The translations under genes and the position numbers were made by a program. Below the pieces are notes generated by a model. It was not told where the DNA came from, searched no databases, and saw only the letters and a list, made by a program, of their open reading frames with translations. Below are positions 1 through 8,275 of a stretch of DNA of 64,000 bases, piece after piece. Origin of the DNA: Halobacterium noricense (lineage in GTDB: Archaea > Halobacteriota > Halobacteria > Halobacteriales > Halobacteriaceae); assembly GCF_021233435.1 (NCBI RefSeq), contig NZ_CP089468.1:2590597-2654596 (forward strand). The letters are read 5' to 3'. Numbering within the stretch: the stretch's first letter is position 1; each line of letters starts with the position of its first letter.

Positions 1-833
1 CGGCCGCCCGTCAGCCGCGAGAGCAGCGACCGGCGCTCGGGCTCCTCCTCGTCGCCGGCGACTTCCGCGAACGCCGCGCCTGCGGACACCTCGCCCTCCG
101 CCTCGCCGTCGCGGAACGAGACGGGCGGCGACTCGCCGAGCAGCTCGTAGCCGAGTTCGCGGTACGACTGCGCGGCCGGGTTCTCCGGCGCGTAGACGAC
201 CAGCGGCTCGCCGGCCTCCTCGCTGTCGGCGACCGCGCCGTCCTCGGGAATCGTCCCGAGCAGCGGCGCGTCGATGCGCTCGACGGCCTCGTCGACGTCC
301 ACGGCCGACCCGCCGACGCGCGTCAGAATCAAGCCCGTGACGTCGCCGCCGACGCGCTCCGCGAGTTCGAGGGTTTTCTTCGTGTTCTCCAGCGCGGCGA
401 CCTGTGGCGTCGACACGAGCAGGACGTCGTCGGCGAGCCCGAGCGGCACGGTCGTGTCGTGGCTGAGGCCGCCGCCCGTGTCCACGATGGTGACGTCGTA
501 CTCCGCGCGGAGGTCCTCGGCGACCTCGCGGAGCTTCGAGGGGTCCGCGCGCCCGAAGTCCTCGATGTGCGTGCCGCCGACCATCGCGTCGAACTCCCCG
601 GGTGCCTCTGCGACGGCGTCCAGCGTGTCCGCGTCCCCCGCGAGCACGTCGTGGAGCGTCGCCTCCGCTGGCTCCACGTCGAGGACAGCGCCGACGTTCG
701 ACATCCCGAGGTCGTAGTCCACGAGCACGACCGAGCGGTCGGCTTCCGCCATCACCGCCGCGAGATTCACGGCAGTCGTCGTCTTGCCGACGCCGCCCTT
801 CCCGGAGGCGACGGCGAACACGCGTCCAGTCAT
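1..833 (-). CDS. MinD/ParA-type ATPase, cut by the left edge
   Basis: Deviant-Walker ATPase of the MinD/ParA/Mrp group. These P-loop proteins typically act as membrane- or DNA-associated positioning switches. The ATG is at 833 and the protein opens MTGRVFAVASGKGGVGKTTT. The GKGGVGKT P-loop carries both the signature lysine and the catalytic lysine at about residues 11-18. A Walker A' strand with VLVDYDLGMSN follows, then a switch II segment VDTGGGLSHD near residue 120. About 277 codons are visible and the C-terminus runs off the window. It is divergent from aRF1 with about 150 bp between starts. A smaller relative lies at 60567-61220. The exact cellular role cannot be assigned from sequence. 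Confidence 0.9.
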   Translation of the reverse strand, partial: MTGRVFAVASGKGGVGKTTTAVNLAAVMAEADRSVVLVDYDLGMSNVGAVLDVEPAEATLHDVLAGDADTLDAVAEAPGEFDAMVGGTHIEDFGRADPSKLREVAEDLRAEYDVTIVDTGGGLSHDTTVPLGLADDVLLVSTPQVAALENTKKTLELAERVGGDVTGLILTRVGGSAVDVDEAVERIDAPLLGTIPEDGAVADSEEAGEPLVVYAPENPAAQSYRELGYELLGESPPVSFRDGEAEGEVSAGAAFAEVAGDEEEPERRSLLSRLTGG

Positions 834-980
834 ACTCCCGGGTACACAGAGTGGCCCTTAAAGCGTTGGGCGGGATTCGAGGGCTCGAACGCCTCGACAG
901 CCGGCCAGCAAGCCGGCGCGTTCTCCCGCCACCCCCGGAGGTCAAAGGTTACTTACGCGCACGACGGCTATCTTCGGGTA

Positions 981-2231
981 ATGAGCGAGCAGGAGGGCGC
1001 ACCGTCCGAGGACCGCCGAAAGTACGAGTTCCAGAAGGTCATCGAGGACCTGAAGGACTACACCGGGAGCGGCACCCAGCTGGTGACCATCTACATCCCC
1101 CCGGACAAGCAGATTTCGGACGTCGTCGCCCACGTCACGCAGGAACACTCCGAAGCCTCCAACATCAAGTCCAAGCAGACCCGGACGAACGTCCAGGACG
1201 CACTCAAGTCCATCAAGGACCGTCTCCGGTACTACGACACGTTCCCGCCGGACAACGGCCTCGTCGTCTTCTCTGGCGCCGTCGACACCGGCGGCGGCCG
1301 CACGGACATGGTGACTGAGGTGCTCGAATCGCCGCCCCAGCCCATCGAGTCGTTCCGCTACCACTGCGACGACGCGTTCCTCACCGAGCCCTTAGCCGAG
1401 ATGCTCGGTGACAAGGGCCTCTACGGGCTCATCGTCCTCGACCGCCGCGAAGCCAACGTCGGCTGGCTGAAGGGCAAACGCATCGAGGCCGTCAAGTCAG
1501 CGAGCAGCCTCGTCCCCGGCAAACAGCGCAAGGGTGGCCAGTCCGCACAGCGGTTCGCCCGCCTCCGGCTGGAAGCCATCGACAACTTCTACCAGGAGGT
1601 CGCCGGGATGGCCGACGACCTCTTCGTCCCGAAACGCCACGAAATCGACGGCATCCTCGTCGGCGGCCCCTCCCCGACGAAGGACGAGTTCCTCGACGGC
1701 GACTACCTCCACCACGAACTCCAGGACTCCGTGCTCGGGAAATTCGACGTCTCCTACACGGACGAATCCGGCCTGAAGGAGCTGGTCGACCGCGCCCAGG
1801 ACACGCTCGCGGAAGCCGACCTGATGGACGACAAGTCCGACATGGAGGAGTTCTTCAAGGAGCTCAACGGCGGCGACCTCGCCACCTACGGCTTCGAACC
1901 CACGCGCAAGAACCTCGTCATGGGCTCCGTCGAGACCCTGCTCATCTCCGAGGACCTCCGCAAGGACGTCGTCACCTACGAGTGCCCCAACGGCCACGAG
2001 GAACGCGAACTCCTCAACCAGCGCGCCGACACCCCCGAGCACACGTGCACGGAGTGCGGCGAAGACGCCGAAGTCGTCGAACGCGGCGACGCCATCGACC
2101 ACCTCATGGAAATCGCGGACAACCGCGGCACGGACACCCACTTCATCTCCACCGACTTCGAGAAAGGCGAACAACTGCTCACCGCCTTCGGTGGGATTGC
2201 CGGGCTGCTGCGGTACGGCACGGGCGTCTAG
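981..2231 (+). CDS. prf1: Peptide chain release factor aRF1
   Basis: Archaeal class-1 release factor (eRF1 family). It recognises all three stop codons in the ribosomal A site and triggers peptidyl-tRNA hydrolysis. The 416-aa protein is of normal family length. The N-terminal domain carries the NIKS stop-codon-reading motif (EASNIKSKQTR, about residues 58-68). The middle domain carries the universal GGQ loop (RKGGQSAQRF, about residue 180). The C-terminal domain has a zinc-binding-like cysteine set, CPNG...CTEC. The ATG at 981 was chosen because it gives the canonical N-terminus. An open frame continues upstream to 459, but that part runs antisense to the MinD-like gene and is not protein-like. 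Confidence 0.98.
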   Translation: MSEQEGAPSEDRRKYEFQKVIEDLKDYTGSGTQLVTIYIPPDKQISDVVAHVTQEHSEASNIKSKQTRTNVQDALKSIKDRLRYYDTFPPDNGLVVFSGAVDTGGGRTDMVTEVLESPPQPIESFRYHCDDAFLTEPLAEMLGDKGLYGLIVLDRREANVGWLKGKRIEAVKSASSLVPGKQRKGGQSAQRFARLRLEAIDNFYQEVAGMADDLFVPKRHEIDGILVGGPSPTKDEFLDGDYLHHELQDSVLGKFDVSYTDESGLKELVDRAQDTLAEADLMDDKSDMEEFFKELNGGDLATYGFEPTRKNLVMGSVETLLISEDLRKDVVTYECPNGHEERELLNQRADTPEHTCTECGEDAEVVERGDAIDHLMEIADNRGTDTHFISTDFEKGEQLLTAFGGIAGLLRYGTGV

Positions 2232-2561
2232 AACGCACTTTTTCCTGCGCTCGCGGCCTCCGGCCGCTCGTCTGCTCACGGGCGCGTAGCGCCCGTTCGC
2301 ACGGCCAGCGGGACCTTCGGTCCCGCTCGGCTTGCAAAAACTTGCGGAAAAAGCACTCCTCCTTCGCTCCACTTCGTTCCGCTCAGTCGTCGGCCCGAGC
2401 GCTCACTGTGTTCGCGCTCGGTGAACCGCTTCGCTCGGACTCTTCGAGCCGCTCGCTCGCGGATGCTTGTCTTTGTTGGTGTAGATGTTCGTCGACAGTC
2501 GCCTTTTCGCCGGCAGGGACAGGTACTTGTTACTCGGTCACATGGGCCAAGATGCATCGCC
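2232..2561. other. Intergenic spacer with two perfect hairpins
   Basis: No credible gene. Just after the aRF1 stop there is a T-run (CTTTTTCC near 2238), then two perfect dyads. The first is ACGGGCGC-GTA-GCGCCCGT at 2278-2296. The second is AGCGGGACC-TTC-GGTCCCGCT at 2307-2327. A complementary GGAAAAAG follows near 2345, so the whole block is bracketed by an inverted CTTTTTCC/GGAAAAAG pair. The remainder to 2561 is low-complexity TTCGCTC-like GC-rich sequence. It could be a terminator array or a small structured element. Confidence 0.6.
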
Positions 2562-2831
2562 ATGAAACCGTGCCAAAACTGTCAGACGGTCATCGACGAG
2601 TACGTCTTGGACAAACAACTCGAACCCCTGCGCGACCTCACAGTTGACGACTTCAACGTCTGCGCGGACTGTGCGACCGTCGTCGACGACGCGTGCGTGG
2701 AGTGTGGCGGCGCGGTGTACGTTCCCCGAAGCGACTCGGACGTCCCCGACTTCTGCCCGGCCTGCCGCTCGGACCTCATCGAGCAGACGGGCCACGACCC
2801 CGGCTGGCACCGCGACCCGATTTCGACCTGA
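2562..2831 (+). CDS. Small four-CxxC zinc-ribbon protein
   Basis: An 89-aa protein starting MKPCQNCQTVIDEY. It has four CxxC knuckles (CQNC at about 4-7, CADC at 34-37, CVEC at 45-48, CPAC at 65-68), enough for two zinc sites. The rest is acidic and soluble, with no membrane segment. I recognise it only as a conserved-looking haloarchaeal small zinc protein; the function is unknown. The ATG at 2562 was chosen because the first CxxC follows at once; the frame is open further upstream but that part is Arg-rich and lies in the structured spacer. It stands alone between two hairpin-rich intergenic regions. Confidence 0.8.
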   Translation: MKPCQNCQTVIDEYVLDKQLEPLRDLTVDDFNVCADCATVVDDACVECGGAVYVPRSDSDVPDFCPACRSDLIEQTGHDPGWHRDPIST

Positions 2832-3154
2832 AGCGCGAGCCGGCCGCTGCTACCGCTGTACCTTTTTCCGGCGCTCACGATGTTCGCGCCGCAAAAATCT
2901 ACGCCGGGAGACCAGCGGTCTCCCGAGCCCTGCTTCACTCCGTTCAGCAGGACGCTAAAAAACCGCTCTACGCCAGCGGCGTCCGTTCGACCACTTGCCC
3001 GTCGTACGTTGGGTACTGGTCAGACCCACCGTTTTCCCGCTCGGGTGTCCTCGCTCCGCTGCAGGCACCTCTCGCGGCAAAACCCTGGACGAAAAACACC
3101 TCGTCCTCGCTGCGCTCGGACGAGCGAATCGTGCCTCCGGCGCGAATGCTCCAC
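2832..3154. other. Intergenic spacer with a hairpin and a duplicated gene end
   Basis: This holds no intact gene. A perfect hairpin GGGAGACC-AGC-GGTCTCCC lies at 2906-2924. At 2968-3018 the minus strand encodes the last 16 residues plus stop of the neighbouring radical SAM gene (see the separate entry). A GC-rich spacer with the short dyad CGTCC...GGACG (around 3100-3125) separates that copy from the intact gene. Confidence 0.7.
2968..3018 (-). pseudogene. Duplicated 3' end of the radical SAM gene
   Basis: On the minus strand these 17 codons read QYPTYDGQVVERTPLA followed by TAG. This is the same peptide as the C-terminus of the intact radical SAM gene ending at 3155. The nucleotide match is close but imperfect, with synonymous differences and TAG instead of TGA at the stop. 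It is therefore a diverged partial copy, placed downstream of the real stop after about 136 bp of spacer. No start codon or upstream portion of the gene accompanies it. Confidence 0.85.
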
Positions 3155-4150
3155 TCAGGCGAGCGGCGTCCGCTCTACCACTTGCCCGTCGTACGTCGGG
3201 TACTGCTCGACGATTTCGCCGCTGTCGATGTCGCCCTCCTCGATCATCTCTTCGAGAATCCACCACGCGACCTCGACGTGGCTGGACTTCACCGTGTAGA
3301 ACTCCTCGGGGACGCCGAGTTCCCGGATGCGTTGAGGGGTGACGGTCGTCTTCCCGTAGACGAGCGTGCCGTCCTCGGTGACGTCGTCGAACTCCCGGCG
3401 GACGTTCCGCGCCATCCGCTTGAGCCGCGAGCGGTGCTGGGCGGCGTCCTTGAAGACGCTCGTACAGAAGTACACCTTCTCGTGGTCGGCCATCTCCTCG
3501 AGGATGGCGTCCTTCGAGCCGTCGACGGCGCTCATGTGGTCCTCCTGGAGCTCGTAGCCGGCGTCCTGCATGCGCTCGTAGTTGCCGTCGCTCATCTCGA
3601 ACTCGTTGACGTTGCAGAAGTCGGCAGCGCCCTCGTCGAGGAAGTCGAGGAACTCCTCCTCGGCGCGGATGCCGGGAATCTCGAATGCGGGCGTCAGGCC
3701 CTCCTCGCGCGCGATGTACAGAATCTCCTCCCACTCGGTGCCGTGGAGGTCGCCCCACTGCTCGTACGGCGGGTGGAAGCGAATCTCGTCGAGGCCGGCC
3801 TCGCTGAGTCGGCGCATGTTCTCGCGGCCGCCCGTGATGCCCGTGTATAGGTGCGTGTGGTGGTCCTCGCCGAACTCGTCTTTCAGCAGGCGGAGGTACC
3901 GGCACGTGCGGTCCAGCACTTCCTGAGGCTCGCCGCCCGTAATCGAGGTGCCGAGTGCGTCCATCAGCTTCGCTTCCTGGACGATGTCCTCGTCGTCCTC
4001 GACGGGACGCTCGTTGGCGTACACCTGCTGGACGTTCTTCCGGTTCTCGCCCAGCGGGCAGTAGAAGCAGTCGCGCTGGTCGCAGTACCCGTAGACGAAG
4101 AGCACCATCTTGCCGCCCTTCGCGCACTGCTCGCAGCCCTTCGAAATCAT
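3155..4150 (-). CDS. Radical SAM protein, PflA-like
   Basis: A 331-aa radical SAM enzyme related to archaeal pyruvate-formate-lyase-activating-enzyme-like proteins. The substrate is unknown. The cluster motif YGYCDQRDCFYCPLGE lies near residues 21-36 and reads CX4CX2C rather than the canonical CX3CX2C. The SAM-binding glycine motif SITGGEPQE follows near residue 75. Two further cysteines (CEQC) precede the core at the N-terminus. The ATG at 4150 was preferred over a GTG 12 bases upstream because MISKGCEQC is the natural start before the Cys pair. Its 3' end is partly duplicated downstream at 2968-3018. Confidence 0.88.
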   Translation of the reverse strand: MISKGCEQCAKGGKMVLFVYGYCDQRDCFYCPLGENRKNVQQVYANERPVEDDEDIVQEAKLMDALGTSITGGEPQEVLDRTCRYLRLLKDEFGEDHHTHLYTGITGGRENMRRLSEAGLDEIRFHPPYEQWGDLHGTEWEEILYIAREEGLTPAFEIPGIRAEEEFLDFLDEGAADFCNVNEFEMSDGNYERMQDAGYELQEDHMSAVDGSKDAILEEMADHEKVYFCTSVFKDAAQHRSRLKRMARNVRREFDDVTEDGTLVYGKTTVTPQRIRELGVPEEFYTVKSSHVEVAWWILEEMIEEGDIDSGEIVEQYPTYDGQVVERTPLA

Positions 4151-4269
4151 TCGTTGGAACACCTCTACTCCCCGAGGGCTGAAAAACTGTGCGAATCCAA
4201 CTGGACGGACGTCCGACTCGGTGTGGGCTCCCGAAAGCAGTTATACCGCCCTCCCGTACCTTCCAGCGA

Positions 4270-5367
4270 ATGCTGCTCGTGCTGTGCGTGGACCTCGACG
4301 ACGACCTCGGCCGGAAGACCGGCGTGCCGACGCCGGTGGTCGGGCGCAACGAGGTCGAGCACGCCGCGGTGTCGCTGGCGGAGGCCGACCCCGAGGACAG
4401 CGACGTGAACGTCCTCTTCGAGGGCGTCCACCTCCACGACCAGTACAGCACCGACGAGGAGGTAGAGGTCGCCGCCGTCACGGGTCTCGAACGCGGGGAC
4501 GTCGCCGCCAACCGGAAGGTCGGCCGCGAAGTCGACGAAGTACTGGCGAGCATCCAGAGCGACGACCCCGTTCGCGCGGTGGTCGTCACGGACGGCGCAC
4601 AGGACGAGTCCGTCGTCCCAGTCATCCGCTCGCGGGTGCCCATCGACGCCGTCAAGCGCGTCGTCGTGCGCCAGGCCCAGGACTTGGAGTCGATGTACTA
4701 CACGCTCAAGCAGGTGATGAACGACCCCGAGACCCGCGGGACGCTGCTGGTGCCGCTGGGCATCCTCCTGCTCATCTACCCGCTGGCGGTGCTCGCGGAC
4801 GTGCTCGGGCTGCCGGGCGCAGTCCTGGGCGTCTCATCGGCAGCGGTCGGACTGTACGCGCTATTCCGCGGGCTCGGCCTCGAATCCACCGTGGACGCCG
4901 CGGTCGAGCGCGTGCGCTCGGGGCTGTACACGGGCCGCGTGACGCTCATCACGTACGTCGTCGCGGCCGCCCTGCTGGTCATCGGCAGCGTCGAGGGGAT
5001 GAACGAACTCGCGACCGTCCGGGAGAGCGCGGCCGGGTCGCTCGCACCGTCGACAGTCGTCGCGGCACTCACGTACGGCGCGGTCCGGTGGTTCGCGGCA
5101 GCCGGGCTCACCACGAGCCTCGGGCAAGTCACGGACGAGTACCTCGCCGAGCGGTTCCGCTGGCGGTACCTGAACGCGCCGTTCTACGTGCTCTCTATCG
5201 CAGCCGTCCTGCACATGCTGTCGGCGTTCTTCCTCGGCTACGTCACGCTCACCGAACTCGCCGCGGTGCTCACGGCCGGGACGCTGGTGAGCGTGCTCTC
5301 GACGCTGACGTTCGCGGTCGTCGAGTCGTGGCGCGCCGACCGGAAGGGCGGCCCGGACGCCGCCTAG
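4270..5367 (+). CDS. DUF373-family integral membrane protein
   Basis: A 365-aa archaeal membrane protein matching the DUF373 pattern. It has an N-terminal soluble domain starting MLLVLCVDLDDDLGRKTG. About six hydrophobic segments follow from residue 160, beginning GTLLVPLGILLLIYPLAVL. The soluble part contains VVVTDGAQDE and the repeated VPIDAVKRVVVRQAQDLES typical of this family. The function is not known. The ATG at 4270 lies about 120 bp from the divergent radical SAM start. Its stop overlaps the stop of the convergent prenyl synthase within CTAG. Confidence 0.85.
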   Translation: MLLVLCVDLDDDLGRKTGVPTPVVGRNEVEHAAVSLAEADPEDSDVNVLFEGVHLHDQYSTDEEVEVAAVTGLERGDVAANRKVGREVDEVLASIQSDDPVRAVVVTDGAQDESVVPVIRSRVPIDAVKRVVVRQAQDLESMYYTLKQVMNDPETRGTLLVPLGILLLIYPLAVLADVLGLPGAVLGVSSAAVGLYALFRGLGLESTVDAAVERVRSGLYTGRVTLITYVVAAALLVIGSVEGMNELATVRESAAGSLAPSTVVAALTYGAVRWFAAAGLTTSLGQVTDEYLAERFRWRYLNAPFYVLSIAAVLHMLSAFFLGYVTLTELAAVLTAGTLVSVLSTLTFAVVESWRADRKGGPDAA

Positions 5368-6206
5368 GCTTCCCGCGAGACGACGAACTCCGCGAGGTAC
5401 TCCAAGTAGTCGTAGGCTTCGCCGGCCGGCAGGTCAAGGCTGTCGAGGGCGTCCATCGCGCGCTCGCTCTCGCGCTCGGCGAGCGCGTTCAACTCCGCGG
5501 GAGACCGGTCGGTGACGCGCACGATGCTCGGGCGGTCCAGCTCCTCGTCGATGCCCGCGGGCTTCCCGAGCGCCTCGCTCTCCGCGGTGGCGTCGAGGAC
5601 GTCGTCCCGAATCTGGAACGCGACGCCGACGCGCTCGGCGTACTCACCCAGCGCCTCTATCGAGCGACCGTCGGCGTCCGCCGCGACCGCGCCGAGTTCG
5701 GCGGCGGCGCGGAACAGCGCGCCGGTCTTCCGGCGCGCGAGTTCCATGTACTCCTCCTCGGTCTCCGGGCGGTCGACCAGCTCGATGGCTTCGCCCTCAC
5801 CGAGTTCGACGAGCGCGTCGGTCACGCACTCCATCGCGCGGGGGTCGCGGGAGAACAGCGCGAACGCCTCCCCGAGCAGGCCGTTCGAGGCGACGAGCGC
5901 GGGGCCGTGGTCGAACGCCGCCCACGCGCTGGCCTTCCCGCGGCGGAGCGCGGATTGGTCGATGATGTCGTCGACGACGAGGGAGGCGTTGTGGACGAGT
6001 TCGATGCCGACCGCGAACCCCATCGCGTCCTCGCTGTCCCCGCCCGCGGCCTCGCAGACGAGCAGGGTGAGCGTCGGGCGCACGCGCTTGCCGCCCGCGA
6101 GCACGACGTGTTCGAGCTCGTCGCTGAGCTCCGACGGCTCCACGGCCGCAACGGTCTCCGCGAGCCGCTGCTCGATGGCGGCGCGGCGCGCCTCCACGTA
6201 CTCCAT
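5364..6206 (-). CDS. idsA: Polyprenyl (geranylgeranyl/farnesyl) diphosphate synthase
   Basis: Trans-prenyltransferase that condenses isopentenyl diphosphate with allylic diphosphates. In archaea this supplies the C20 (or C25) chains of membrane lipids. The 280-aa protein has the first Asp-rich motif VDDIID (about residue 79), the LAGGKRVRP substrate loop (about 37), and the second Asp-rich motif RDDVLD (about 206). This is somewhat shorter than typical 340-aa GGPP synthases. The ATG is at 6206 (MEYVEARRAAIEQRL). Product chain length cannot be decided from sequence alone. Confidence 0.92.
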   Translation of the reverse strand: MEYVEARRAAIEQRLAETVAAVEPSELSDELEHVVLAGGKRVRPTLTLLVCEAAGGDSEDAMGFAVGIELVHNASLVVDDIIDQSALRRGKASAWAAFDHGPALVASNGLLGEAFALFSRDPRAMECVTDALVELGEGEAIELVDRPETEEEYMELARRKTGALFRAAAELGAVAADADGRSIEALGEYAERVGVAFQIRDDVLDATAESEALGKPAGIDEELDRPSIVRVTDRSPAELNALAERESERAMDALDSLDLPAGEAYDYLEYLAEFVVSREA

Positions 6207-6354
6207 TACCCGTGTCTCGGGGATTCGCGCGGAAATATATGACGGGATTCCCCGCCCAGCGGCGCGCACGCGTCGCTCCGGGTCCGACAGAACTGGAAAC
6301 AGGGCGGCGCACAGCGCCCCGCTCGTCGCAAAAGGATACGCTACCAAGACCTCC

Positions 6355-7329
6355 TCAAACGCTCGGTGGTTCGCCGCCGAACGCTTCGATGAGCGCGGGG
6401 ACGACGTCGAAGAGGTTGCCGACGATGCCGTAGTCCGCGATGTCGAAGATGGGTGCGTTCGGGTCCGTGTTCACCGCGATGATGGTGTCCGCGCCCTTCA
6501 TCCCGGCGACGTGCTGGACCGCGCCGGAGATGCCGACGGCGAGGTAGACGTCCGGGGTCACCTGCTTGCCGGACTGGCCGACCTGCCGGTTCTTCGGCAG
6601 CCAGCCGTTGTCCACGATGGGGCGCGACGAGGAGAGCGTCGCACCGGTCACTTCCGCGAGTTTCTCGACGAGTTCGAGGTTCTCCTCCTCCTCGATGCCG
6701 CGGCCGATGGAGACGAGGAAGTCGGCGTCGCTGATGTCGACGTCGCCGCCGCCGACTTCCTCGAAGCCCTTGACTTTGGACCGGACGGCGTCCTCGTCGA
6801 CGTCCACGTCGAATTCGCTAACTTCGGCGTCGCCGATGCCCTCCGCAGGCGGCCACTCGCCGCCGCGGATGGAGACGGCGAACGGGCCGTCGGCGACGTC
6901 GGCGGTCGTTTCGACCTTCGATCCGTACATCTCCCGCGTGACTTCGAGCGTGCCGTCAGCGTAGTCGAGGCCGACAGCGTCGGAGACGTACGGACGGTCG
7001 AGCCGGGTGGCGACGGCGGGCGCGTAGTCGAGGCCGTTGACGCTGTTGGGCACCACGATGAATTCGGGCGCGAGGTCGGCGGCGAGCGCGGTGAGGGCCT
7101 GCACGTAGACGTCGTGGTTGAACTCCTCGCCGTGCGCGACTGTGTGAATCCGGTCGACGCCCTCGCGGTTGAGCGTCTCGGCGAACGACTCGACGTTCCC
7201 CGAAATCACAGCCACGTGGAGGTCGCCGCCGGCGGCGTCCGCGAGGTCGCGGCCCGCCGAGAGCAGTTCGAGGCTGACGTCGCGCAGGTCGCCGCGGCGG
7301 TGGTCGGCGACGACGAGCACAGCAGTCAT
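6355..7329 (-). CDS. etfA: Electron transfer flavoprotein alpha subunit
   Basis: FAD-binding subunit of ETF, which accepts electrons from acyl-CoA or other dehydrogenases and passes them to the quinone pool. The 324-aa protein has the conserved C-terminal FAD domain, including SSRPIVDNGWLPKNRQVGQS (about 235-254), SGKQVTPDVYLAVGISGA and IAVNTDPNAPIF. The start at 7329 is preceded by a strong Shine-Dalgarno-like GGAGGTGA. The ATG overlaps the stop of a 21-codon ORF that links it to etfB. No ETF-quinone oxidoreductase or FixX is adjacent. Confidence 0.95.
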   Translation of the reverse strand: MTAVLVVADHRRGDLRDVSLELLSAGRDLADAAGGDLHVAVISGNVESFAETLNREGVDRIHTVAHGEEFNHDVYVQALTALAADLAPEFIVVPNSVNGLDYAPAVATRLDRPYVSDAVGLDYADGTLEVTREMYGSKVETTADVADGPFAVSIRGGEWPPAEGIGDAEVSEFDVDVDEDAVRSKVKGFEEVGGGDVDISDADFLVSIGRGIEEEENLELVEKLAEVTGATLSSSRPIVDNGWLPKNRQVGQSGKQVTPDVYLAVGISGAVQHVAGMKGADTIIAVNTDPNAPIFDIADYGIVGNLFDVVPALIEAFGGEPPSV

Positions 7330-7391
7330 CGGCTCTCACCTCCGGTGAGAACGATGACGTCGTCGCGCGCCTCGCGTGCGACGGAAGTCAT
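7326..7391 (-). CDS. 21-codon linking ORF between etfB and etfA
   Basis: A minus-strand reading frame opens with ATG at 7391 and begins MTSVAREARDDVIV. It ends with TGA at 7326-7328, giving 21 residues. Its ATG overlaps the etfB stop (ATGA) and its TGA overlaps the etfA start (ATGA). It therefore bridges the two genes without a gap. The etfA Shine-Dalgarno GGAGGTGA lies inside it. Whether the peptide is functional or only a coupling device is unknown, and chance cannot be excluded without comparative data. Confidence 0.45.
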   Translation of the reverse strand: MTSVAREARDDVIVLTGGESR

Positions 7392-8188
7392 TCGCCGACC
7401 ACCCCCAACTCGGTAAGCACGTCAGCGAGCTTCGCGGCCTGCTCGCCGGCGTCGCCGTCGAGGTACTGGGCCTCGCTCTCGGTCTCGGGCTCGTACATCG
7501 CCGTCACGTCGAGGCTGCTGGCGACGTCGTCGGCACCGACTCCGAGGTCGTCGAGACTCTGCACGTCGATTTCCTTCGACTGCGCCTGCCGGATGCCGCG
7601 GAGGCTGGCGTACCGGGGCTCGTTGATACCCGTCTGGATGGCCAGCACTGCGGGGAGTTCGACGTCGGTGAGCTCCTCGATGCCGCCTTCGAGTTCGCGG
7701 CGTAGCGAGGCGACGCCCTCGTCGAGGACGTGCTCGGTGTCGAGGGCGTTCACGACGGCCGCCCACTCGAAGCCGACCGTCTCCGCGAGTGCCACGCCGG
7801 TCGCGCCGAAGCTGTCGTCGTTGGCCTGCACGCCCGAGAACACGAGGTCGGGGTCCTCCGCCTCGACGACAGCGCCGAGCAGTTCGGCCTTCGTCTCGAC
7901 GTCGAGCAGTTCGACGTCCGCGATGGCGTCGTCCCAGACGCGAACCGCGCGGTCGGCACCTTTCGCCAGCGCCATCCGAATCGTCTCCTCGCTCCGCTCG
8001 GGGCCGATGGTGACCGCGACGACTTCGACATCATCCCCGGCTTCGGCGAGCTGGACGGCCTCCTCGACGGCGTAGTCATCCCACTCGTTGAGGTCGTAGT
8101 CGAGGAACCGCTCCTCGATTTCCGTGCCGGAAATCTCGAAGTCGTCCTCGACGGTGGCGACCTCCTTGACGGTGACGAGAACCTTCAT
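7388..8188 (-). CDS. etfB: Electron transfer flavoprotein beta subunit
   Basis: AMP-binding partner subunit of the ETF heterodimer. The 266-aa protein starts MKVLVTVKEVATVEDDFE. It contains the family core DYDLNEWDDYAVEEAVQL, VVAVTIGPERSEETIRMALAKGADRA, and the adenine-binding region DLVFSGVQANDDSFGATG. It is upstream of etfA in one transcription unit, connected by a 21-codon ORF. Downstream metabolic partners are not in the window. Confidence 0.95.
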   Translation of the reverse strand: MKVLVTVKEVATVEDDFEISGTEIEERFLDYDLNEWDDYAVEEAVQLAEAGDDVEVVAVTIGPERSEETIRMALAKGADRAVRVWDDAIADVELLDVETKAELLGAVVEAEDPDLVFSGVQANDDSFGATGVALAETVGFEWAAVVNALDTEHVLDEGVASLRRELEGGIEELTDVELPAVLAIQTGINEPRYASLRGIRQAQSKEIDVQSLDDLGVGADDVASSLDVTAMYEPETESEAQYLDGDAGEQAAKLADVLTELGVVGE

Positions 8189-8275
8189 CGTGCGTGAGTG
8201 CTCCGGGGCGGAGGTAAACGTTTTCGGAACCGCGAGGAGCGCACGAACAGTTTCTCCGGCGTTCCAGGGGGAGCG

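Noticed and set aside
459-980. Possible longer N-terminus for aRF1
   Set aside because: The frame stays open upstream, but it is antisense to the MinD-like gene and unlike release factors. The ATG at 981 gives the canonical length.
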